From Rhodospirillales bacterium (GTDB taxonomy: Bacteria > Pseudomonadota > Alphaproteobacteria > Rhodospirillales > JAPHTL01): a stretch of 21,154 nt of DNA. Each line of letters begins with the position of its first letter. Within the stretch, counting starts at the first letter, position 1. Below, in pieces: positions 1 through 7,876 of this stretch. Under the pieces are notes generated by a model. The model searched no databases, had not been told where the DNA came from, and saw only the letters and a program-made list of their open reading frames with translations. The stretch covers positions 1 through 21,154 of the forward strand of contig JAPHTL010000106.1 of assembly GCA_026193355.1 (NCBI GenBank), in the 5' to 3' direction. The position numbers were made by a program, and so were the translations under genes.

Positions 1-702
1 ATGAACGGACGCGGGAACCTTTCAAAAGCGATAGGCATACGCGCCTTTGTCGTTGGCTCCGTCATCGTGCTCGGCGCATGCCAGAATCCCGCGGCTCTGC
101 AGCAGAGTGGCATGCCGATCGAGGACTGGAAAAACGCGTACGTGGAAAAACGGCCGCAGGTTCAGGCCGTCAACTACGACATCGACGTCGCCTTTATGCC
201 CGGAACCGGAACGTTGAAAGCGGATGAGGCCGAAAGGCTTTCTGGCTGGCTGGGCAACGTCGCCCCCGGCTATGGCGATCAGGTTCTTCTTTCCGGGGCG
301 CCGGAGCGCCTTGGTGTCAGCCGCATGGAAGCGGTGCAGGCGTATCTTGGTAAACAAGGGATCAAGGCCTTCATGGTCAAGGCGGAATCTGGCATTCCCG
401 CTCCCGGGGGAAATGCGGTCAAGGTTACCGTGCGCCGCTATGTCGCCAACATTCCGGCATGTCCGGACTGGTCCGATAACCCTGCACACATATTCTCCAA
501 CCAGCCGCTCAGCAACTTTGGCTGCGCGACGGCTTCGAACCTCGGCATGATGGTGGCGAACCCGCGCGATCTGGTCGCCGGAACGCCGGAAGGACCAGTT
601 GATGCAGAAGTATCGGCGCGCGCAGTCAGCCAATATCGCGCCGGAAAGACAAAGGACCCCGCCGTCATCAATGCAGGGGCGTTCGAGAAGAAGAGTGAAT
701 AG
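1..702 (+). CDS. cpaD: Tad/Flp pilus assembly lipoprotein CpaD
   Basis: CpaD is an outer-membrane-associated lipoprotein of the Flp/Tad pilus machine and is thought to support the secretin pore. The 233-residue product begins with a short basic stretch and a hydrophobic segment ending in a lipobox (VLGAC), so Cys27 is the probable lipidated residue. The C-terminal half has the family hallmark from residue 152, PACPDWSDNPAHIFSNQPLS, followed by FGCATASNLGMMVANPRDL; Cys154 and Cys175 are probably a conserved pair. The gene precedes cpaE by 27 bases in the usual cpaD-cpaE-cpaF order. The ATG is the first base of the window, so no ribosome binding site can be seen and an earlier start cannot be excluded. 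The length suits the family. The expected upstream genes (pilin, cpaA, cpaB, cpaC) lie outside the window. Confidence 0.9.
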   Translation: MNGRGNLSKAIGIRAFVVGSVIVLGACQNPAALQQSGMPIEDWKNAYVEKRPQVQAVNYDIDVAFMPGTGTLKADEAERLSGWLGNVAPGYGDQVLLSGAPERLGVSRMEAVQAYLGKQGIKAFMVKAESGIPAPGGNAVKVTVRRYVANIPACPDWSDNPAHIFSNQPLSNFGCATASNLGMMVANPRDLVAGTPEGPVDAEVSARAVSQYRAGKTKDPAVINAGAFEKKSE

Positions 703-729
703 CAAAAATGTTGGGGCAAACGTCGAAAC

Positions 730-1929
730 ATGAATGAGAGCCCGCGTGATCCGTTTCTGGCCTTTGTGGCCGACGATGTCTGCCGCAAGGTTGTTGCCGA
801 AGCGGCGACCCAATTCGGCTGGAACCCGGGGCAGGTTCTGGTTGGCGGGTTGCAGGACGCCAAGCGCGCCCTGACGGATGTTCCAACCCCCAATATTCTG
901 CTTCTGGATGTTTCCGGTTCCGCCGATCCGATCGAGGGCGTCGTTTCCCTGGCCGAGGTTTGCGACGCCGGAACACGGGTCATCACCATTGGCTCCGTCA
1001 ATGACGTTGAACTTTATCGTGGTCTTGTGGATGTCGGCGTTGACGATTACCTGCTGAAGCCGCTTGGTGTCGGAACCCTTCTCGCCGCCTTCAAGCGCGC
1101 GACGGCCGAACCCGAAAACATTGCAGATGTGGAAGAGTCGGAATCTCTTGATGGACGACTGGTTGTCACCATCGGCGCACGTGGGGGCGTTGGGGCCAGT
1201 TCGATCGCGGTGAATGCCGCGTGGATGATGGCGCACGAACAGGGGCTTCGTGTCGCACTGGTTGATATGGACCTCTATTTCGGCACCGTCGCGCTGGCTT
1301 TCGATCTTGAGCCGGGGCGTGGATTTCGCGAGGCGCTGGAAAACCCCGCGCGGATCGACAGTCTGTTTCTTGAACGCGCCCTGGTCAGGGAAAGTGAAAA
1401 TCTGGCCGTCCTTGCGACCGAAGCCTCGCTGGATCAGCCGCTTCGCTTCAATTCCGGCGCGGTCGACCTGCTGATCGAAAAGCTGCGCAGTAATTTTGAT
1501 GTTGTGCTGATCGAACTGCCTCGCAGCCTCTTGCCCAGTTGCCCTTCGGTGCTGACCGAGGCGGAGGTGATTGCCGTGGTTTCGGATTTCACGCTGGCGG
1601 GCATGCGCGATACTTTGCGGCTTTCATCGCTGATCAACGACATCAAGGCCAAGGGGCAGGTCGCGATCGTGGTTAATCGCGCAGGGTTTTCTCCTGATCT
1701 TGAGATGTCGCAAAAGGATTTCGAACACGGCATCAAGCGTCCCGTCAATCACGTGATTCCCAATGATATCAAGCCGCTAGCCAAAAGCGTCAGCGAAGGC
1801 ACGTCCGCAGCGGCGGTTGCAAAAAGCGGCAAGTTCGTTACAGCCCTTCGCGACCTTGTCGGCCAGATGTCTGGAGGAAAGGCGGAGGAAGAACAACCCT
1901 CGCTTCTGAAGCGGCTGTTCAGGAAATGA
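730..1929 (+). CDS. cpaE: Tad pilus localization ATPase-like protein CpaE/TadZ
   Basis: CpaE/TadZ is a MinD/ParA-like cytoplasmic protein that places the Tad secretion complex, often at a cell pole. Residues about 8-125 form a receiver-like domain that keeps acidic residues at 15-16, Asp60 (LLLDVSG) and Lys110 (YLLKPLG). Residues about 143-390 form the ATPase-like domain. Its P-loop, GARGGVGASS at 149-158, lacks both the leading signature lysine (Arg instead) and the lysine normally before Thr/Ser (Ala instead). VDMDLYFG at 178-185 matches the switch region of the family. Loss of P-loop lysines is known in some TadZ proteins, so weak or absent ATP hydrolysis is possible. The stop codon overlaps the cpaF start (ATGA), which suggests translational coupling. 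The Shine-Dalgarno sequence before ATG 730 is weak. Confidence 0.92.
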   Translation: MNESPRDPFLAFVADDVCRKVVAEAATQFGWNPGQVLVGGLQDAKRALTDVPTPNILLLDVSGSADPIEGVVSLAEVCDAGTRVITIGSVNDVELYRGLVDVGVDDYLLKPLGVGTLLAAFKRATAEPENIADVEESESLDGRLVVTIGARGGVGASSIAVNAAWMMAHEQGLRVALVDMDLYFGTVALAFDLEPGRGFREALENPARIDSLFLERALVRESENLAVLATEASLDQPLRFNSGAVDLLIEKLRSNFDVVLIELPRSLLPSCPSVLTEAEVIAVVSDFTLAGMRDTLRLSSLINDIKAKGQVAIVVNRAGFSPDLEMSQKDFEHGIKRPVNHVIPNDIKPLAKSVSEGTSAAAVAKSGKFVTALRDLVGQMSGGKAEEEQPSLLKRLFRK

Positions 1930-3659
1930 GCAAGGCGATGTTCGGGAAACGCAATAACCCGACCCTGACGACGTCGAAGACGGGAAAGCTGCCCCCCGTT
2001 CAGGACGTTACCGGCCCCGATGGTTCCGGTCCCCATGCCGGGGATGCCACCGATGCCCCTGCGCTTTCCTCTGCGCCATCAACCGAACATAGCGAAGCCG
2101 AAAATTTTCTGAAGCCGGCAAAACGGGTGGAAAAAGTTCCAGACGCCGAACGGTTGCTGGAAATGGCTGTCGACGGAACCATGGAAATCCTGCGAGAGCG
2201 CATCCCCTATGCTCAGGCGATGGAAATGCCGCGCGGTGAACTCGCCACACGCGTCGGCGAGATTCTGATGGAGGCTGTCCGCGCCGCGGGTGGTGTTCTT
2301 GACGGCCACCAGAAGCGCGACGGGATCACGGTCACCATCAACCTTTATCTGGCGGAAGCGAAGGTGAAGCTGGCGACGGTTTCAAGTGGTCAGGCCGAAT
2401 CCATCGTCGAACAGGCGAAAGCCATCCTGCAGCCCGTTCTCATGCAGCGCCTTGACGTCGCCAAGGCCAGCGAGATGCCGCGCGAGGAACTGGCAGAGCA
2501 GTTGACCGAAATCGTTTCGGAGATTCTGGCCGAGGAGAAGATGCAGCTCAATCTTCTCGAACAGAGGGATCTGATCACCAGGTTACTCAATGACATGCTC
2601 GGCCTTGGGCCGCTTGAACCGTTGCTTGCCGACGACGGCGTTGCGGACATCATGATCAACGGCCCCAATCAGGTTTACGTGGAAAAAGGCGGCAAGCTGC
2701 GCCTCACCGATATCAAGTTTCGCGACAACCAGCATCTTTTGAACATCTGCACCCGTATCGTTTCGCGGATCGGTCGCCGCGTCGATGAATCGACACCGCT
2801 GGTCGACGCCCGGCTGGAGGACGGTTCGCGCGTCAATATCATCATTCCCCCCCTGGCGATTGATGGCGCCAGCGTCTCGATCCGAAAGTTTTCCAAGGTC
2901 AAGTTCACGCTCGATGACTATGCCGAAAAGGGCAGTGTTTCTCCGGCCATGGCCAAGGTTCTCAAGATCGCAGCCCGTTGCCGCCTGAACATCCTGATTT
3001 CCGGCGGAACGGGTTCGGGCAAGACGACGATGCTGAATGCCCTCTCGCAGATGATTGACGAGGGCGAACGTGTCGTCACCATCGAAGACGCGGCCGAACT
3101 GCAATTGCAGCAACCCCACGTCGTGCGCCTTGAAACCCGTCCGGCCAACCTGGAAGGCGTGGGTGAGATTACCCAGCGTGACCTCGTCAAGAACGCCCTG
3201 CGCATGCGTCCCGACCGCATCATCCTTGGCGAAATTCGCGCCGGTGAAGCGCTCGACATGTTGCAGGCCATGAACACCGGTCATGACGGAAGCCTGGGAA
3301 CCCTTCACGCCAACCGCCCGCGAGAGGCATTGACGCGTCTGGAAAACATGGTGGCCATGTCCGGCGTGAAGCTGCCGAACGAAGCCGTCCGCCAGCAGAT
3401 CGCCGCGGCGCTTGATCTGATCGTTCAGGTCTCGCGCATGCGCGACGGTGGCCGCCGTGTCACCGCGATCACCGAGGTTGCGGGCATGGAGGGTGAGATC
3501 ATCACCACGCAGGATCTATTCACCTTCCAGTTCACCGGCGAGGATGCCGCTGGAAAGCTGACGGGCGAATTCCGAAGTTCCGGCCTCAGGCCCAAGTTCC
3601 ATGAGCGTGCCGAATATTTCGGACTTGGCCGCGCCCTCATGGAAGCGATGAACGAGTAG
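1926..3659 (+). CDS. cpaF: Tad pilus assembly/secretion ATPase CpaF (TadA)
   Basis: CpaF is the hexameric cytoplasmic ATPase that powers extension, and in many species also retraction, of Tad pili, acting on the TadB/TadC inner-membrane platform. The 577-residue product has a long variable N-terminus (about 1-150), an N-terminal type II/IV secretion ATPase domain, and a RecA-like C-terminal domain. The Walker A motif GGTGSGKTT lies near residues 359-367. A Walker B region (RPDRIILGEIR) lies near 428-438, and the His box (SLGTLHANRPREALTRLE) near 456-473. All catalytic elements look intact. The start overlaps the end of cpaE by four bases, and tadB follows after nine bases, so co-transcription is very likely. 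This is a typical alphaproteobacterial CpaF, slightly long because of its N-terminal extension. Confidence 0.95.
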   Translation: MSKAMFGKRNNPTLTTSKTGKLPPVQDVTGPDGSGPHAGDATDAPALSSAPSTEHSEAENFLKPAKRVEKVPDAERLLEMAVDGTMEILRERIPYAQAMEMPRGELATRVGEILMEAVRAAGGVLDGHQKRDGITVTINLYLAEAKVKLATVSSGQAESIVEQAKAILQPVLMQRLDVAKASEMPREELAEQLTEIVSEILAEEKMQLNLLEQRDLITRLLNDMLGLGPLEPLLADDGVADIMINGPNQVYVEKGGKLRLTDIKFRDNQHLLNICTRIVSRIGRRVDESTPLVDARLEDGSRVNIIIPPLAIDGASVSIRKFSKVKFTLDDYAEKGSVSPAMAKVLKIAARCRLNILISGGTGSGKTTMLNALSQMIDEGERVVTIEDAAELQLQQPHVVRLETRPANLEGVGEITQRDLVKNALRMRPDRIILGEIRAGEALDMLQAMNTGHDGSLGTLHANRPREALTRLENMVAMSGVKLPNEAVRQQIAAALDLIVQVSRMRDGGRRVTAITEVAGMEGEIITTQDLFTFQFTGEDAAGKLTGEFRSSGLRPKFHERAEYFGLGRALMEAMNE

Positions 3660-3668
3660 GAAACGACG

Positions 3669-4658
3669 ATGGACCCTGTCGTCATCACGATCTTTGTTGG
3701 CGTTACGCTGGCGGTGGGCGCAATCCTTTTCGCCGTTCTGGGAAACAGGGATCGCAAGCGCCTGAACAAGCGCGCCGAAAAAATCAGCGACAGGCTCTCC
3801 AACAACCTTGCCTCATCGGATGAGAGAGGAAAGCCTTCCGGCAGCGTGAAGCGCCAGGAGATGACCGCCAACCCGACGCTGGACAAGCTGGTCCGCAGGT
3901 TCATGCCCCGGCCGGGCCTGTTGTCCGAACGGCTGGAGCGGACGGGCAAAAGGATCGGGATCGGCCTTTATGCGGTGATTTGCCTTGGCCTGGGCTGCTT
4001 TGTGGCTGGCGTCGCGACGACGGTTTTTCATATGTCACTGGGCGTTGGACTGCTCGGCGGTGTGGCCGCAGGGGCAGGTTTGCCCCATATGATCGTCGGC
4101 ATGATGATTTCCCGGCGCAGGGCAAAATTCGTCAAACTGTTTCCCGACGCCATCGACCTTCTTGTCCGTGGCGTAAAATCCGGCCTGCCGGTTATTGAGG
4201 GGATCAATGTCGCTGGCAGGGAAATGGCCAGCCCGGTGGGGGAAGAATTCCGCGGAATCGCCGACCAGATCCGCCTCGGCGCAACCCTTGAAGAAGCCTT
4301 GTGGGCAACAGCAGCCCGCCTCGATATTCCGGAATTCAAATTCTTCGTCATCAGCCTTGTGGTGCAGAGCGAAACGGGCGGCAACCTTGGCGAAACGCTG
4401 GGCAACCTGTCCGACATCCTGCGCAAGCGCCAGCAGATGAAGCTGAAGATCAAGGCAATGGCATCGGAGGCCAGGGCCAGCGCCACGATCCTCGGCTCTC
4501 TGCCTTTCATCATGATCGGCCTGCTGTTCGCGGTCAGCCCCGACTACATCATCGTCCTGTTCACCGATGATCGTGGCCTGCTGTTCGCCGGGGTTGCCCT
4601 GATCAGCGTGATGATGGGGGTCGGTGTCATGTCGAAGATGGTGAGGTTTGATATATGA
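3669..4658 (+). CDS. tadB: Tad pilus inner-membrane platform protein TadB
   Basis: TadB is one of two inner-membrane platform proteins of the Tad pilus and forms the base on which CpaF acts. The 329-residue product has an N-terminal transmembrane helix (about 4-25), a basic cytoplasmic stretch, and two close hydrophobic helices around residues 98-150. A type II secretion F domain follows (about 155-270), containing FPDAIDLLVRGVKSGLPVIE and the SETGGNLGETLGNLSDILRK segment. Two C-terminal membrane helices (about 278-325) end the protein. It is distinguished from TadC by this length and by the SETGGNLGETL segment. It sits between cpaF and tadC and overlaps tadC by four bases (ATGA). The start is supported by a purine-rich AGGAAACG just upstream. 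Confidence 0.92.
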   Translation: MDPVVITIFVGVTLAVGAILFAVLGNRDRKRLNKRAEKISDRLSNNLASSDERGKPSGSVKRQEMTANPTLDKLVRRFMPRPGLLSERLERTGKRIGIGLYAVICLGLGCFVAGVATTVFHMSLGVGLLGGVAAGAGLPHMIVGMMISRRRAKFVKLFPDAIDLLVRGVKSGLPVIEGINVAGREMASPVGEEFRGIADQIRLGATLEEALWATAARLDIPEFKFFVISLVVQSETGGNLGETLGNLSDILRKRQQMKLKIKAMASEARASATILGSLPFIMIGLLFAVSPDYIIVLFTDDRGLLFAGVALISVMMGVGVMSKMVRFDI

Positions 4659-5635
4659 CCTTCAACGATCTTCTGCCCCCCGGAATGTCCGCAGAGGACG
4701 CCCTGACAATCCTTGTTGGTCTGGCGGCCTTCGTTTCGGTTTTCGCTGTCTGGAATGGCCTGATCGCCCGCGACCCCATGGGGGGGCGGATCAAGTCGAT
4801 CGTACGCCAGCAGGAAGCCCTGCGCGCCGGCATGCTTGCCCCGAGGCGCCGCAAGGAAAGGTCCGACGGCGCGTTGACCGCCATGCGCCAGGTCGTAAAC
4901 AAACTGAACCTGTTGCGTTCGGCCCAGGCCGACAAGATGACGCTGAGGCTGGCGCAGGCCGGATGGCGGAACAAGGATGCGATGGTCGTCTATCTGTTCA
5001 CCAAGCTGGTTATGCCCTTCGTTTTCGGCGGCCTTGCCGTTTTCGTTCTGTTTGTCATGAAGTCCTATGATTTCTCGACGGGCATGCGCGCCCTGATCTC
5101 TCTCGGTGCTGTCGTCATTGGGGCCTATGCGCCCGAAATTTTCATCAGCAACGCGCGGTCAAAAAGGCAGCTTGCGCTTCAGCGCGGCCTTCCAGACGCG
5201 CTTGATCTTCTTGTCATTTGCGCCGAGGCGGGGCTAAGCGTCGATGCGGCGCTCAAGCGCGTTTCGAGCGAACTATCGCGTTCGGTGCCGGAAATTTCAG
5301 ATGAACTGGGCCTTTGCGCGGTTGAACTCGGCTTCCTGCCGGATCGCAAGGAAGCGTTGGCGAACCTGAACGCGCGCACCGACATGGCCTCGATCCGCGG
5401 TGTGGTCAATACGCTGCTTCAGACCGAAAAGTATGGAACGCCGCTGGCCCAGAGCCTGCGTGTTCTGGCCGCGGAATTCCGCGAGGAACGCATGCTGAAG
5501 GCCGAGGAAAAAGCGGCCAAGCTGCCCGCGACACTGACCGTGCCGATGATCATCTTCATCCTGCCCGCCCTTTTCGTCGTGCTGCTTGGCCCGGCGATCA
5601 TCCAGGTTCTCGATACCACGGCGAACATGAACTGA
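4655..5635 (+). CDS. tadC: Tad pilus inner-membrane platform protein TadC
   Basis: TadC is the partner of TadB in the inner-membrane platform of the Tad pilus. The 326-residue product has a first hydrophobic segment at about 14-36, a basic linker, and paired membrane helices around 110-155. The type II secretion F domain, with GLPDALDLLVICAEAGLSVD near residue 180, follows, and a final helix (about 295-320) lies near the C-terminus. The segment EKYGTPLAQSLRVLAAEFRE is typical of TadC. Its start overlaps the tadB stop by four bases, so it should be translationally coupled. It is the last plus-strand gene of the pilus run. The next gene converges on it after 16 bases, and no convincing terminator hairpin was found in that gap. 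Confidence 0.92.
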   Translation: MTFNDLLPPGMSAEDALTILVGLAAFVSVFAVWNGLIARDPMGGRIKSIVRQQEALRAGMLAPRRRKERSDGALTAMRQVVNKLNLLRSAQADKMTLRLAQAGWRNKDAMVVYLFTKLVMPFVFGGLAVFVLFVMKSYDFSTGMRALISLGAVVIGAYAPEIFISNARSKRQLALQRGLPDALDLLVICAEAGLSVDAALKRVSSELSRSVPEISDELGLCAVELGFLPDRKEALANLNARTDMASIRGVVNTLLQTEKYGTPLAQSLRVLAAEFREERMLKAEEKAAKLPATLTVPMIIFILPALFVVLLGPAIIQVLDTTANMN

Positions 5636-5651
5636 CGCTTCAGGTCGGTTT

Positions 5652-6509
5652 TTATTGTCCTACGGCGCTACGGCCAAGGACGGCCTTGCTGCGCTCATCC
5701 TGCGGCATGTCGCGAAGGGCCCGATAGATCGCCAGGTTGCTTTCGATTTCCTTCGCGTTCAGATCGCGCGCGGCTGCGGCGGCGGCTTTTTCAAACGCGC
5801 CGGACAATCCGTAGACAAGCGCCAGATTGAGGCGGTTTCTCGCCGATGCCGCAGGATTGGCCGCTACGGCTTCCAGTGTACCGATGGCCTCGTCGAAATC
5901 GCCCTTCAAGGCGAGGGAAAGGCCGAGGTTGTTGCGCAGCGACAGGTTGTCCGGGTCGATTTCCATCCCCTTGATATAGCGGGCCTTCGCTTCGTCATGG
6001 CGTCCGGCAAGGTCAAGGGCGACGCCCAGACCGTTGTGGGCCCGGACCATAAGGGGGGCGATTGTCAGGGCGGCTTCGAACTGGGCGATCGCTTCGTCCG
6101 CCTTGCCCAGCGCGATCAGGACGTTGCCGTAGCCGGTACGGGAATTTGCATTCTTCCCGTCCAGATTGATGGCCTTGTAATAGGCTTCCGCTGATTCATG
6201 GGGACGATCCATCGCAAACAGGGTCTCGCCCATGGCGATCAGCGGGGCCGGATTCTGCAGGTCGACCAGATGGGCGCGCTGGTAGAAATTCGCTGCCGAT
6301 GCGAGGTCGCCGCCGCTTCGCGTTGTCTCGGCTATGCGCATGAATTGCGCAGACTGGGAAGGTTTTTCCCCGTCGTTACCGAGTTGCTGGTTGAAGGCGG
6401 GAAACGTTCCTTCGCAGGCGGACAGGATCAATGGCAGCAGGGGCAGGACCAACCACTGCGTCATCCGTTTTCTGGCGTTGTCCGTGTTCGATCGTGACGA
6501 GAGTCGCAT
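5652..6509 (-). CDS. tadD: TPR-repeat lipoprotein, probably TadD
   Basis: TadD-type proteins are TPR lipoproteins that help localise or assemble the Tad secretin. From the chosen ATG at 6509 the product is 285 residues. It has a basic N-terminus, a hydrophobic segment and a lipobox (LILSAC) placing the lipidated cysteine at about residue 32. Several tetratricopeptide repeats follow (about residues 60-230), seen as repeated helix pairs with the A-x-Y/F-x-x-A/G-x-x-L pattern, for example GYGNVLIALGKADEAIAQFE. The start was picked because AGGA lies five bases upstream. Open reading frame continues to an earlier ATG at 6554, and a later ATG at 6464 would still retain the signal peptide. It lies convergent to tadC instead of following it, so it has its own promoter. 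The TadD role rests on family resemblance plus location. Confidence 0.82.
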   Translation of the reverse strand: MRLSSRSNTDNARKRMTQWLVLPLLPLILSACEGTFPAFNQQLGNDGEKPSQSAQFMRIAETTRSGGDLASAANFYQRAHLVDLQNPAPLIAMGETLFAMDRPHESAEAYYKAINLDGKNANSRTGYGNVLIALGKADEAIAQFEAALTIAPLMVRAHNGLGVALDLAGRHDEAKARYIKGMEIDPDNLSLRNNLGLSLALKGDFDEAIGTLEAVAANPAASARNRLNLALVYGLSGAFEKAAAAAARDLNAKEIESNLAIYRALRDMPQDERSKAVLGRSAVGQ

Positions 6510-6604
6510 TACAGTCCTGCCTTTTCGAATTCTGGTTCGTAGGCTCAGGCTCAACGTTCCGGGCCTGTGTAAATACTCAGGGGCACAAAAAGAAGCGCAA
6601 GTCT

Positions 6605-6616
6605 AACCAATTGGTT
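6605..6616. promoter_or_regulatory. 12-bp perfect palindrome, possible MarR-type operator
   Basis: AACCAATTGGTT is a perfect inverted repeat lying five bases upstream of the -35 box proposed for the LdtR-like regulator gene, in the region between it and tadD. MarR-family proteins bind palindromes and often regulate themselves, so an operator is plausible. This is inferred only from symmetry and position. The sequence was not matched to a known LdtR motif. Confidence 0.4.
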
Positions 6617-6620
6617 TCCC

Positions 6621-6649
6621 TTGCAGATTTTTCAGCAAAAGAATATAAA
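6621..6649 (+). promoter_or_regulatory. Probable sigma-70 promoter for the LdtR-like regulator
   Basis: TTGCAG at 6621-6626 and TATAAA at 6644-6649 are separated by exactly 17 bases and match the -35 and -10 consensus well. The predicted transcription start is near 6656, about 48 bases before the GTG start of the regulator gene. The surrounding DNA is markedly more AT-rich than the neighbouring coding regions. Confidence 0.6.
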
Positions 6650-6703
6650 CGCCTAGTCAAATTACAATAGTTCGACAGTCTGGCAACAGGGAAAAACCCG
6701 GTC

Positions 6704-7159
6704 GTGCAAAAGGAATATCTGGAACTAACCCGTCATATCGAACGCATGCACCGACGTTTTCTCGATGTATTGCGTGCGGAACTCGTTCGTCTCGACATCA
6801 AGGATGTCAACGCGGTTCAGGCCCTGTTGCTCGCCAATATTGGCGGGGATGAGATCATCATTCGCGATCTGGTGGAGCGCGGCTACTACCAGGGTTCCAA
6901 CGTTTCCTACAACATCAAGAAAATGGCCGAGGCCGGGCTTATCGAGCATGAACGTTCGGAGCATGATCGCCGTTCAGTGCGCATCAAGCTGACACAAAAG
7001 GCCATTGACCTCTGCGCCAGGGTCAAGGATCTGGAGGCGCGCCTTGCCGCCGAAATGGAAGAGCGCGGCGTCACCGCCGAAGATATCGAGAATTCCATCA
7101 AGGTGTTGAAGCGGGTCGAGCGGACCTGGGCGGATTATATCCGTTACGGCGAATTCTGA
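6704..7159 (+). CDS. ldtR: MarR-family winged-helix regulator, LdtR-like
   Basis: This 151-residue protein resembles LdtR, a MarR-family regulator of Rhizobiales and Liberibacter that controls an L,D-transpeptidase gene and stress tolerance. It has an N-terminal dimerisation helix (about 5-30) and a winged helix-turn-helix. The NAVQALLLANIG segment (36-47) is followed by the recognition-helix region RGYYQGSNVSYNIKKMAE (59-76) and a basic wing around HDRRSVRIKLT (87-97). A C-terminal helix completes the dimer interface. The start is GTG at 6704. The family's conserved N-terminal YLELTRHIERMHRRF would be cut by the next ATG, so GTG is preferred. Its ribosome binding site (AGGG) is rather far upstream. 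No L,D-transpeptidase gene is adjacent, so targets are elsewhere. The family is fairly sure; the symbol is by resemblance. Confidence 0.8.
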   Translation: MQKEYLELTRHIERMHRRFLDVLRAELVRLDIKDVNAVQALLLANIGGDEIIIRDLVERGYYQGSNVSYNIKKMAEAGLIEHERSEHDRRSVRIKLTQKAIDLCARVKDLEARLAAEMEERGVTAEDIENSIKVLKRVERTWADYIRYGEF

Positions 7160-7192
7160 GGAACGGCGCGCCTTTCCCCTTTATTGCAGATT

Positions 7193-7876
7193 TCAGGATG
7201 GATCAAACAGGGGAATAAACGCCCCTGCATCCGCTATGCTGGCGACCGAGTGGACGATAAAGCCGTCTTCGGCCGTGGCCATGGCCTTGTCGCGTTCCCC
7301 TTCGTCCGACCCATGTCCAGTCATCACGTGAATTCCGCCCGCCAGGCCCGCATTGCGCCCGGCCTTCAGGTCCGAGGCGCGATCACCAACGATCCATGAT
7401 CTTTCGAGCGCGATTCCCATAAGCTCCCTTGCCGCCAGAAGCATCCCCGGGTTGGGTTTGCGGGCGGGATGATCGGGGTGCTGGAAGGGCGGCTTTCCAT
7501 CCTTGTGAAAGGGACAGGCGAAGACGCCATCAACTTTCGCGCCCGCGTCGGACAGGTCGGCCAGCACTTTCGCCTGCACCTGTGCGAAGGCTTCCCAGTC
7601 ATAGTATCCCCGCGCAATCCCGGCCTGATTGGTGACGATCACCACCGGAATGTTACGGCTGTTTGCGGCCTTGATGAGTTCCGCGGCACCCGGAATCAGG
7701 CGCGCGTCTTCCGGCCGTCCCAGATAATTGACCTCTACGACGACAACACCGTCGCGATCCAGAACCAGCGCTGGCCTCCCCGCCATCCAGTCGGCGCCAC
7801 GTTCGTTCGAGGACAGAACCTGAAGCCAGATTCCGTTTTCGATCGTTGCGCCCTGGGGCAGGGTGGGTTTGCTCAT
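7193..7876 (-). CDS. HAD-IIIA phosphatase, GmhB-like
   Basis: This resembles D-glycero-D-manno-heptose 1,7-bisphosphate 7-phosphatase (GmhB) and histidinol-phosphatase domains of the HAD superfamily. The catalytic DRDG motif has the nucleophile Asp40 and acid/base Asp42. Motif II is VTNQAG (81-86), motif III includes Lys140 (ARKPNPGM) and motif IV is VGDRASDLKAG (164-173). In classical GmhB a loop binds zinc through a CxH...CxC pattern. Here Cys121 and His124 are present, but the second pair appears as HPDH (His133, His136), so zinc binding is uncertain. The protein has 227 residues, with an N-terminal extension of about 35 residues compared with typical GmhB. It overlaps the upstream lipoprotein gene by one base (TAATG), which implies coupled translation. 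No heptose genes are nearby, so the substrate is not settled. Confidence 0.8.
   Translation of the reverse strand: MSKPTLPQGATIENGIWLQVLSSNERGADWMAGRPALVLDRDGVVVVEVNYLGRPEDARLIPGAAELIKAANSRNIPVVIVTNQAGIARGYYDWEAFAQVQAKVLADLSDAGAKVDGVFACPFHKDGKPPFQHPDHPARKPNPGMLLAARELMGIALERSWIVGDRASDLKAGRNAGLAGGIHVMTGHGSDEGERDKAMATAEDGFIVHSVASIADAGAFIPLFDPS

Noticed and set aside
22..1236. 404-codon minus-strand frame opposite cpaD and cpaE
   Set aside because: Composition is typical of an antisense shadow, it has no known motif, and both plus-strand genes are well supported.
5636..5651. Terminator between the convergent tadC and tadD genes
   Set aside because: There is a T-run but no stem-loop of reasonable length beside it.
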